From Bifidobacteriaceae bacterium (GTDB taxonomy: Bacteria; Actinomycetota; Actinomycetes; Actinomycetales; WQXJ01): DNA of 9,905 bases. Under the pieces are notes generated by a model. It saw only the letters and a list, made by a program, of their open reading frames with translations, was not told the origin of the DNA and searched no databases. Position 1 is the first letter of the stretch. Each line of letters starts with the position of its first letter. The stretch covers positions 1 through 9,905 of the forward strand of contig JAITIG010000002.1 of assembly GCA_031279575.1 (NCBI GenBank), in the 5' to 3' direction. This document shows positions 1 through 5,311 of this stretch, piece by piece. A program made the position numbers and the translations under genes.

Positions 1-531
1 GCTTTCGCGGAGCCGGGGCGGCTGTCGCAAGCCTTCACCCACCAGGTGCTGGCCCGGACCTCGTCCGCCGCCAACCCGCTGTTTTGGGTTTTGCAGGAGT
101 TCATTTACGGTTGCGGCGCGTCCGGCCCGATCAACTGGGCGGCCCAGCGCGAGTTGGCCCGCCACCCGGAGTTCGCCCCGCAGGCCCGGCCACTGCTGTT
201 CACCGGGGAGATGACGTTCCCCTGGATGTTCGAGCACAACCAGTTGCTGCGCCCCTTCCAACCGGCGGTCGAAGTGCTGATGGGCCAAGCCGATTGGCCC
301 GCCGTCTACTGCCTTGACACCCTGGCCCGCAACGAGGTCCCGCTCCAGGCGGCCATCTACCACGACGACTTGTACGTCGACGCCGGCTTGCAGCTGGCCA
401 CTTTGGACATGGTCGGCAACGCCCAAGCCTGGGTCACCAACGAGTACGAGCACGATGGCGTCCAAACCCCCCGCGTCTTCGCCCGCCTGCGCCAACTCCT
501 AGCCGAACGCGGCGGCAGCCTGCCCGCCTGA
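1..531 (+). CDS. S33-family proline iminopeptidase-like alpha/beta hydrolase, 3' end only
   Basis: The frame is open from the first base of the window and stops at TGA 529-531, so only the last 176 residues are present; the nucleophile-elbow Ser half lies outside the window. The visible part matches the C-terminal half of actinobacterial prolyl aminopeptidases (peptidase family S33): FTGEMTFPWMF at residues 67-77, the acidic block YHDDLYVD at 120-127 that should carry the catalytic Asp, and NEYEHDG at 147-153 with the presumed catalytic His151. Family members are cytoplasmic serine hydrolases that remove N-terminal proline from peptides. The GTG at 46 is an internal codon, not a likely start, because homology-like sequence continues upstream of it. 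The family call is from recalled motifs; the exact substrate is not known. Confidence 0.85.
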   Translation, partial: AFAEPGRLSQAFTHQVLARTSSAANPLFWVLQEFIYGCGASGPINWAAQRELARHPEFAPQARPLLFTGEMTFPWMFEHNQLLRPFQPAVEVLMGQADWPAVYCLDTLARNEVPLQAAIYHDDLYVDAGLQLATLDMVGNAQAWVTNEYEHDGVQTPRVFARLRQLLAERGGSLPA

Positions 532-541
532 CCCCCGGCGC

Positions 542-628
542 GTCGCCATCGACAATTCCCCAGGCGCGGCCGCCTTCCGCCTGCTCCAGGCCGCCGAGCG
601 GTCCCTCAAGATTGTGCTCTACCCCTGA
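542..628 (+). pseudogene. Possible 3' remnant of a zinc-dependent alcohol dehydrogenase
   Basis: This frame has no start codon and is open only from 503 (after a TAG at 500-502) to TGA 626-628. The last 20 or so codons translate to AAAFRLLQAAERSLKIVLYP, which resembles the very C-terminus of medium-chain dehydrogenases (pattern AFRLL...RSLKVVLxP). Codons are GC-rich at the third position like the neighbours. It starts 11 bp after the hydrolase stop, so the rest of the gene would have been deleted. The match is short and rests on memory of the family, so chance is possible. Confidence 0.3.
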
Positions 629-1268
629 CGGCGGGCTCCTTGCCGCGGCCGATGCCGTTGGCGGGCCGCGCCGGCGCGGCCGGCTCGGCCGCCAAAGCCG
701 CGGCCACCACCAGCGCGTCGGGCGGCAAGCCGGTTTGCGGGTGGCGGGTGATCTCGCCCGAGGCGGTCAGGGCGTCGACCCAAAGCGCCGCCACCCGCCC
801 GCCGATGACGGCCGCCCCCGCCGTCTCCTGCGGCGCGCCGCCACGGCTGTGGGGGCCCCGGCGCGGCCGGTCGAACCGCCGGCCGGGGACCGCCTGCGGC
901 CAGCGCCCGGCGGGGCCCGGCGCCAAGGCGGGGCCCGGCGCCAAGGCGGGGCCCGGCGCCAAGGCGAGGCCCCGCTGGGCCAAGATGGCAGCGACGGCGG
1001 CGAGACGGCATCGGGCTTGGGCTATGACCCATTGGCCGGCGGGGTCGACTTCCACCACCTGGTCTAGGCGGCGCAGGTTCAGCTTTGGCATGGCGGCGGC
1101 GATCGACGGCACTCCTGGGGCTGGATCCTGCGGGCCGGAGCGGTATTCTGCCTGGCCGGCCGCGTACAGCGAGGCGACTAGATCCCCCACCGCGGCCGTG
1201 TGGCGCCAGTGGCCGGCCACCGGGCTGGCGGCCGCCGCGCGCCTGAACGGGTTTCGGAGCCGGGCCAC
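606..1268 (-). CDS. Hypothetical protein; possibly a frameshifted, truncated FAD-linked oxidase (PCMH-type) remnant
   Basis: A 220-codon minus-strand frame from GTG 1268 to TGA 606 with strong G/C preference in third positions, so it looks coding rather than a shadow. Residues 62-100 (LNLRRLDQVVEVDP, then AQARCRLAAVAAIL and AQRGLALAP) resemble the N-terminal FAD-binding segment of FAD_binding_4 oxidases, where a 'Ldrvlevdp...G.rl.dl...L...GLalp' pattern is typical; WVDALTASGEIT near residue 165 resembles the later 'vltadGei' strand. The conserved GG-rich segment expected between them is replaced by a low-complexity stretch, and the substrate-binding half is missing. An in-frame GTG has no ribosome binding site, whereas an ATG at 1279 in another frame has a good one but stops after 33 codons, suggesting a frameshift between 1279 and about 1200. 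It lies 48 bp after the upstream minus-strand gene and could once have been co-transcribed. Function is uncertain. Confidence 0.4.
   Translation of the reverse strand: MARLRNPFRRAAAASPVAGHWRHTAAVGDLVASLYAAGQAEYRSGPQDPAPGVPSIAAAMPKLNLRRLDQVVEVDPAGQWVIAQARCRLAAVAAILAQRGLALAPGPALAPGPALAPGPAGRWPQAVPGRRFDRPRRGPHSRGGAPQETAGAAVIGGRVAALWVDALTASGEITRHPQTGLPPDALVVAAALAAEPAAPARPANGIGRGKEPAVRGRAQS
911..964. repeat. Three perfect tandem copies of an 18-bp unit
   Basis: The unit cggggcccggcgccaagg occurs at 911-928, 929-946 and 947-964 without a mismatch. On the minus strand it encodes the repeated hexapeptide LAPGPA inside the putative oxidase frame, just after RGLALAPGP. The perfect identity points to recent slippage or unequal exchange. 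Confidence 0.95.
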
Positions 1269-1278
1269 CCGTCCACCA

Positions 1279-1291
1279 TACGCGCCCTCCG
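1279..1291 (-). promoter_or_regulatory. Ribosome binding site plus ATG in a frame that stops early
   Basis: Minus-strand GGAGGG (1291-1286) is followed six bases later by ATG at 1279. The reading frame from this ATG ends at TAG 1180-1178 after 33 codons, while the coding-like frame continues at +1 relative to it. This supports an original start here for the gene that now reads as 606-1268. Confidence 0.4.
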
Positions 1292-1316
1292 CCCGGCCTC
1301 CCAGCCCCCGGCCAGG

Positions 1317-2549
1317 TCAAGCTCCGGGCGGCGGCGTCTCAACCTCGTGCGTGGTGGGGGCGTCGGTGGGCTCCGGCGTGTGGCTGGGCGTCTCGGTGGG
1401 CTCCGGTTCGGGGGTTTCCTGGCTCGGCTCGCCGGACGGCTCGCTCGGGGTGGGGGTGGGCGTCGCGGTGGGGGTGGGCAGTTCGGTGGGGGTGGCTTCC
1501 GGAGTGCTGGTCTGCGGCGGCGGCGCCGGCGTCGGCGACTCCGGCGCCGGGGCCGGGGTGGTTGGCTGCGGCCGGTTGACAAAGGTGGTTCTGCGGTCGG
1601 AGTCGACGCCGGTCAACTCGTCCGCCAAAGGCTTGCCCAAGATCAGCTCGACAGCCGTGACCACGGCCATAATCAGCAAAAACACCGCGATCCCGAGCGC
1701 CACAAGCGTCCGCACGGTGCCATAGCGGGCCAGCATCTGCGCCATCCAGGTGTCGTCGCGCGCGTCCGGCTCGCCTGCGCCGGGATCCTCTTCCTCCCCC
1801 GCCAGGCCGGCCCCGCCGCCAGCCTCGGCCTCATCTGCGGCCCGGGCGGCGCCGGCCAACTCGGGGGCGGTCTCCCCGGCGCCGGCGGCCGGCTCGCCGC
1901 CAGGCGCGAGGTCCGCCCCAGGCGCGATGCCGCCAGCGCCAGCCGCCGCGCCGCCCGCGCCTGCGGCCCCGGCCAACTCTCCGTCTGCCAGCGAATACGG
2001 CAGGGCGCCGCCGGGTGGCTGGGCGGCGGCATCCGCCAGCCCCGCCGCCGCGCCACCCGTTGCCCCGGCCGGCTCCCCGCCGGGTTCCCCGGCCACCGCT
2101 GGCGGGCCGGGGGCGGGGCTGGGAGCCTGGGCGGCGGCATCGTCCACGCCGGCTGGGTCCTCGCTGCCGTCCGCGCCGGCTGGGTCCTGGCTGGCGTCCG
2201 CGCCGACTGGGTCCTCGCTGCCGTCCGCGCCAGCTGGGTCCTCGCTGCCGACCGCGCCGGATGGGTCCTCGCTGCCGGCCGCGCCTGGCCGGAGTTGCTG
2301 CACAGCGGGCAGAACGGCGGTCGCGGCCTGATGGGCCAGGCTTTTGACCGCGCGGTGGGTGCGCAGCAGCGAGCGCTGGTAAATGTAGTTGCCCACCACC
2401 GTGATAACCGCGGCCAGGGCGGCGCCCAGAATGGTGCCCGCCACACCCAGGTAGGACAGCGCCAGCGTCGAGGTGGCGGCCGCGCCAGCGCTGGCCAGCA
2501 CCTGGACAAGCGACAGGTTTGCCGGTCCGCCCTGTTTCTCGCTGGCCAC
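1317..2549 (-). CDS. Membrane protein with nonapeptide-repeat linker and Pro/Thr-rich C-terminal tail
   Basis: 410 residues, GTG start. Residues 13-57 form a hydrophobic, glycine/alanine-rich segment (one or two membrane spans, VLASAGAAATSTLALSYLG onward), followed by a short basic stretch. Residues 85-265 are an Ala/Gly/Pro/Glu low-complexity linker that opens with five nonapeptide repeats. A second clear span at 281-304 (LVALGIAVFLLIMAVVTAV) precedes GKPLADELTG and then a Pro/Thr/Glu tail (330-410) with no regular domain. The layout of two hydrophobic regions, long disordered linker and Pro/Thr tail is familiar from uncharacterised actinobacterial membrane proteins; I do not know the function. 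Topology (tail outside) is inferred from the tail composition. A TAnnnT hexamer six bases before the GTG would make the mRNA leaderless; no Shine-Dalgarno is visible. Confidence 0.8.
   Translation of the reverse strand: MASEKQGGPANLSLVQVLASAGAAATSTLALSYLGVAGTILGAALAAVITVVGNYIYQRSLLRTHRAVKSLAHQAATAVLPAVQQLRPGAAGSEDPSGAVGSEDPAGADGSEDPVGADASQDPAGADGSEDPAGVDDAAAQAPSPAPGPPAVAGEPGGEPAGATGGAAAGLADAAAQPPGGALPYSLADGELAGAAGAGGAAAGAGGIAPGADLAPGGEPAAGAGETAPELAGAARAADEAEAGGGAGLAGEEEDPGAGEPDARDDTWMAQMLARYGTVRTLVALGIAVFLLIMAVVTAVELILGKPLADELTGVDSDRRTTFVNRPQPTTPAPAPESPTPAPPPQTSTPEATPTELPTPTATPTPTPSEPSGEPSQETPEPEPTETPSHTPEPTDAPTTHEVETPPPGA
2142..2276. repeat. Five 27-bp repeats encoding a GSEDPAGAD nonapeptide
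   Basis: On the minus strand residues 92-136 of the membrane protein read GSEDPSGAV, GSEDPAGAD, GSEDPVGAD, ASQDPAGAD and GSEDPAGVD. The DNA units differ at a few bases each, so the array is older than the perfect 18-bp array further left. Acidic, flexible spacer; copy number is likely variable between strains. Confidence 0.9.
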
Positions 2550-2597
2550 GCGCCCACGTTACCGCAGAGCGGCGGCGCGCCGCTGGGGCATCATTGA
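2550..2597. promoter_or_regulatory. Divergent intergenic region between the membrane protein and the transporter
   Basis: Only 48 bp separate the two divergent GTG starts. On the minus strand TAACGT (2556-2561) sits six bases before GTG 2549, the spacing expected of a -10 element for a leaderless transcript. A 12-bp palindrome, gcggcgcgccgc (2572-2583), lies in the middle and could be an operator or simply GC-rich sequence. No convincing -10 or Shine-Dalgarno was found for the plus-strand gene. Confidence 0.35.
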
Positions 2598-3296
2598 GTG
2601 GTGTCCCAACGATCGCATCCGCCCGCGGCGCCGCCCGCGGGGCGCGGCTGGTACCCCGTGCTGGTGGGGCTGTTCACCGCCTTGCTGGTGATCTCGAACG
2701 TGTCGGCAGTCAAGCTGATCGGCCTGGGGCGAGTCGAGTTGTTCGGCTGGGGCATCGAGGTGACCGTGGACGGCGGCGCCTTCCTCTTCCCCGCCACCTA
2801 CATCCTGGGCGACGTGTTGGCGGAGGTGTTCGGCTTCAAGGCGACGCGCCGGGCAATCCTGCTGGGTTTCGCCTGCTCGGCGCTCGCGGTCGGCTCGTTT
2901 TGGCTGGTCCAGGTCGCGCCGCCGGCCGCCAATTGGGGCGGCCAGGGCGCCTACCAGGCCACTTTGGGGTTTGTGCCGCGCATTGTGGCGGCCTCGCTGG
3001 CGGCTTACCTGGCCGGCCAGTTGTCAAACGCGCTGGTCTTGACCGCGATGAAGCGGCGCGCCGGCGGCGGCCCGCTGTGGCGCCGCCTGCTCGGCTCGAC
3101 CATCGTGGGCGAGGCGGCGGACACCGCGGCCTTCTGCTTCATCGCCTTCTACGGCGTCATCACCGGCGCGCAATTCCTCGGCTACATGGTTTTGGGCTAC
3201 ATCTACAAGTGCCTGCTCGAGGTCCTGCTGCTGCCCGTCACCTACCGGCTGGTGGCGGCGGTCAAACGCGGCGAGCGCCCGGCGCCGCCCAGCTGA
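2598..3296 (+). CDS. yhhQ: Queuosine precursor transporter, YhhQ/VUT (DUF165) family
   Basis: 232 residues, about the usual length for this inner-membrane family, which imports queuosine precursors (preQ0/preQ1 or queuine, depending on the member) for tRNA wobble-base modification. The family signature is present in order: GGAFLFPATYILGDVLAEVFG (residues 59-79 region, with FP 64-65, GD 71-72, EV 76-77), then GSTIVGEAADTAAF at 166-179, then YKCLLEVLLLPVTY at 203-216. About six hydrophobic spans alternate along the chain. The first 15 residues are a Pro/Ala-rich extension. Two GTG codons in tandem (2598 and 2601) are both possible starts; GGGG nine bases before the first is a weak ribosome binding site. 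No other queuosine gene is in the window, consistent with salvage by a scavenging or host-associated organism, but that is inference. Confidence 0.9.
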   Translation: MVSQRSHPPAAPPAGRGWYPVLVGLFTALLVISNVSAVKLIGLGRVELFGWGIEVTVDGGAFLFPATYILGDVLAEVFGFKATRRAILLGFACSALAVGSFWLVQVAPPAANWGGQGAYQATLGFVPRIVAASLAAYLAGQLSNALVLTAMKRRAGGGPLWRRLLGSTIVGEAADTAAFCFIAFYGVITGAQFLGYMVLGYIYKCLLEVLLLPVTYRLVAAVKRGERPAPPS

Positions 3297-3327
3297 CCGG
3301 CCAGGGCCAGACCCGGCCAGGGCCAGA
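3297..3327. repeat. 15-bp direct repeat just after the transporter stop
   Basis: ccggccagggccaga occurs at 3297-3311 and again at 3313-3327, one base apart. Most of either copy can pair with the right arm of the hairpin at 3348-3364, so two alternative stems are possible. Confidence 0.9.
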
Positions 3328-3364
3328 ACAGCGGTGGCAGTTGCCCACTGTCCTGGCCCTGACC
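3315..3364. terminator. Long hairpin between convergent genes, candidate bidirectional terminator
   Basis: Left arm 3315-3331 and right arm 3348-3364 pair over 17 positions with a 16-nt loop that holds a small nested stem. On the plus-strand RNA two pairs are A-C mismatches. On the minus-strand RNA the same two positions become G-U wobbles, so the stem is uninterrupted. That favours the reductase gene ending at 3434 as its main client. There is no U-tract after either arm. From 3365 to 3433 I see only GC-rich sequence with no gene. Confidence 0.55.
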
Positions 3365-3433
3365 TGCGGTTTAGCGCCCCAACAGCAGCTGGCGCCAGCG
3401 CTCGCCCCCACGGCGGCCGCGGCCGCCTGGAGG

Positions 3434-5104
3434 CTAGATGCGACCGGTGGCTATCGGCTGGCCGGAGGCCAGCAGCCCAGCCACCCGGCCGGTTGTCATG
3501 GCGCGCCCCAGGCTCATACCCGGGATCACCATCTGGTGCTCCAAGCCGCCGAAGTAGTTGCCCTGGCAGTTGCCCACCGCATACAACCCCTCGATGACCT
3601 CGTGGTTCTCATCCAGCGCCTCGCAGTTGGCATTCGTGATGATGCCGTTGAGGGTGCAAAGGATGCCGGGCTGCCGGGCGATGGCGTAGAACGGCCCCTG
3701 CTTGACAGCCTTGAGCCGCGCCGCTTGCTTGCCGAAGTCGTCGTCGTAGCCGGCCTCGCACAAGGCGTTGTAGCGATCCACCGTGGCTTTGAGCGCGTCG
3801 GCCGGGACCTCGATCAGCCCGGCCAGCTCCTCGATGGTCGCGGCGCTGTAGGCCTTGCCCTCGGCCACGGCGGCCTCGACGCCCTCGACAATGGGCACCG
3901 GCGGCTCCTTCTTCATCATCCCGGAGCCCATTTGCTCCCAATCGGTCCGGAAGTTGTCGTCGAAGATCTGGTAGTGCATGTAATCCGGCTGGTTCATGTC
4001 CTGCGCCCAAAGCTGGCCGTACTGCACGTCCTCGTTGCAGAAACGCAGACCAAGCTTGTTCACAAAGAGCCAGGGGATGCCGGAGCCCGGCACGTCCGGA
4101 ACGCCGATCGGCGGGTCGAAGTGGATGTTGGAGCAATGCGGCGACAGCTGCATCTTGCCGCCAACATACATACCCATGTACTGCCCGTCGCCTTTGTTGA
4201 TGTCGGGGCGCATGTAGGCGCTGCCGAGGCCCTCGGCGAAGGGCAGGTACTCGGCGCGCAGCACCGGGTTGTTGCCGTAGTCGCCCGCGGCCAGAATCAC
4301 ACCATCGGCGGCGTTGAACTTGATGTACTCGCCGGCCTCGTTTAGGCCGATGGCGCCGCTGACGCGCCCGGTGTTTTCGGCATCGCGCACAAGTTGGACG
4401 GCCGGGGTGCTGTAGTAGACCTTGCCGCCCTTTTCCTCCGAATAGTCGAGCAGCCATTGGGCCAAGGGGCCCATCTGCCCCGCCCACATATGCACGGTGG
4501 GATAGGCGAAGTTCCAGGCGTCGGGGTAATCCATGCCCCGGTTGAGCCCCACAAACACTGGCCCAACCCCTTCGACATCGTTCGTCAGCGCCATCGCCCA
4601 GTCCATTGTCGGCCCGGAGTTGTAGATCCAGGTCTTGAGCAGGCTGAGGTCGGCGCGGTTCTCGCCTTGCCGGTTCCACTCGATGACGGCCTCCCACGGG
4701 TCGAACTCGTCGCCGCCTTCTTGTTGCGCCTTGGAGTTCCAGGCCCCCGCGCCCGCGCCGTTTGCCACCGCCACCTCGGCTTTTTGCAGCACGGCCACAT
4801 TCTTGCCCGCCTCTGCCGCCGTCGCCGCCGCCACCGAGCCGGCCACCCCTCCGCCGATGACAACGATGTCAACGTCGATGGTCTCTTTGATTTCCGAATC
4901 CGCGATCGGCTTCATGACGGCAATCGAGCCGCCCAAGTCCTCCTCGGCGGCGCCGCCCCCGGTTGGTTCCCCAGAGGCGCCTCCCCCGGTGGACGATGGC
5001 GTGCAGGCGGCAGCCAGCCCAGTCGCGGCCACACCCGCGCCGACTAGCGCTGCTCCCTTCAGAAAACTCCGGCGGTCGGTTCCTCTACGCTGAGGCACTT
5101 GCAT
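3434..5104 (-). CDS. Tat-exported, probably lipid-anchored FAD-dependent reductase (fumarate reductase flavoprotein superfamily), paralog 1
   Basis: 556 residues from ATG 5104, chosen because AAGGGA lies about seven bases upstream and because the preceding DNA is conserved with the second paralog as non-coding sequence. Residues 10-34 are a twin-arginine leader (RRSFLK at 11-16, hydrophobic core, then LAAAC34), so it is a Tat substrate and possibly a lipoprotein, although Ala at -3 is not ideal for signal peptidase II. A Gly/Glu spacer follows. The Rossmann FAD site is VVIGGGVAGS (81-90). GLRFCNED at 352-359 and GLYAVGNCQGNYFGG at 506-520 are FAD_binding_2 landmarks. The family moves electrons, often from a menaquinol-linked donor, to an organic acceptor (fumarate, urocanate, steroids, others). 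No CXXCH heme motif, covalent-FMN domain or partner subunit is visible. The position after RFCNE that carries the TTR arginine in fumarate reductases reads VQYGQ, so fumarate is an unlikely substrate. The true acceptor cannot be read from sequence. Confidence 0.88.
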   Translation of the reverse strand: MQVPQRRGTDRRSFLKGAALVGAGVAATGLAAACTPSSTGGGASGEPTGGGAAEEDLGGSIAVMKPIADSEIKETIDVDIVVIGGGVAGSVAAATAAEAGKNVAVLQKAEVAVANGAGAGAWNSKAQQEGGDEFDPWEAVIEWNRQGENRADLSLLKTWIYNSGPTMDWAMALTNDVEGVGPVFVGLNRGMDYPDAWNFAYPTVHMWAGQMGPLAQWLLDYSEEKGGKVYYSTPAVQLVRDAENTGRVSGAIGLNEAGEYIKFNAADGVILAAGDYGNNPVLRAEYLPFAEGLGSAYMRPDINKGDGQYMGMYVGGKMQLSPHCSNIHFDPPIGVPDVPGSGIPWLFVNKLGLRFCNEDVQYGQLWAQDMNQPDYMHYQIFDDNFRTDWEQMGSGMMKKEPPVPIVEGVEAAVAEGKAYSAATIEELAGLIEVPADALKATVDRYNALCEAGYDDDFGKQAARLKAVKQGPFYAIARQPGILCTLNGIITNANCEALDENHEVIEGLYAVGNCQGNYFGGLEHQMVIPGMSLGRAMTTGRVAGLLASGQPIATGRI

Positions 5105-5208
5105 TTGACTTCCCTTCTGTTGTGTTGAATTCCGGAGCCAAGAACTGCCCGCCATAATATCCGCGGCAAACCGCCGGCCACCCGGGCAGAAAATCACAGT
5201 TTCGCATC
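5105..5208 (-). promoter_or_regulatory. Promoter and leader of reductase 1, conserved with that of reductase 2
   Basis: Read on the minus strand this block aligns with 7058-7166 almost without gaps. Shared elements in order are aaactgtga, a gcccgggt box, ccgcggatattatggcgggc and ccggaattcaacacaac. TATTAT (5154-5159) is a good -10 element; start of transcription would be near 5147, giving a leader of about 43 nt. No -35 match lies 17 bases upstream, and aaactgtga sits 34 bases upstream of the -10 in both copies, so an activator site is plausible. Conservation is seen directly; regulation is inferred. Confidence 0.65.
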
Positions 5209-5214
5209 AACCCC

Positions 5215-5294
5215 AAAAAGGGCCGCGCCCGCAGGCGCCCGCCGCCCGGGCGGCGCCGGGGGCCTGCGGGGGTGGTGCCGCGCAGGCCCCCGGC
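5215..5294 (-). terminator. GC-rich hairpin cluster after reductase 2
   Basis: Left arm 5255-5268 and right arm 5281-5294 form a perfect 14-bp stem with a 12-nt loop, beginning 17 bp after the reductase 2 stop. Overlapping it are a 14-bp palindrome gccgcccgggcggc (5241-5254) and an alternative stem of 5228-5236 with 5262-5270, followed on the minus strand by a five-T run at 5219-5215. The likely role is termination or mRNA 3'-end protection, insulating reductase 1's own promoter from readthrough. Confidence 0.55.
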
Positions 5295-5311
5295 CGGGGT
5301 TGCCGGGGCGG

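Noticed and set aside
2572..2583. Operator at the palindrome gcggcgcgccgc between the divergent genes.
   Set aside because: Short GC-only palindromes are common by chance in DNA of this composition; kept only as a remark in the intergenic entry.
640..2597. Long plus-strand reading frames opposite the oxidase-like and membrane-protein genes (640-1725, 1200-2597, 1750-2331).
   Set aside because: They are Arg/Ala/Gly/Pro-rich mirror products of GC-rich minus-strand genes, with no family motifs or ribosome binding sites; the minus-strand frames show membrane spans and a sensible third-position pattern.
5105..5197. N-terminal extension of reductase 1 to a start at 5197.
   Set aside because: It would bury the twin-arginine leader behind 31 residues and translate a block conserved as promoter DNA; the matching extension of reductase 2 is in a different frame with unrelated residues.
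5190..5200. CRP/FNR-type operator at the conserved tgtga half-site.
   Set aside because: Only one half-site is present in each promoter and no tcaca partner lies at the right distance, so a specific regulator family cannot be named.
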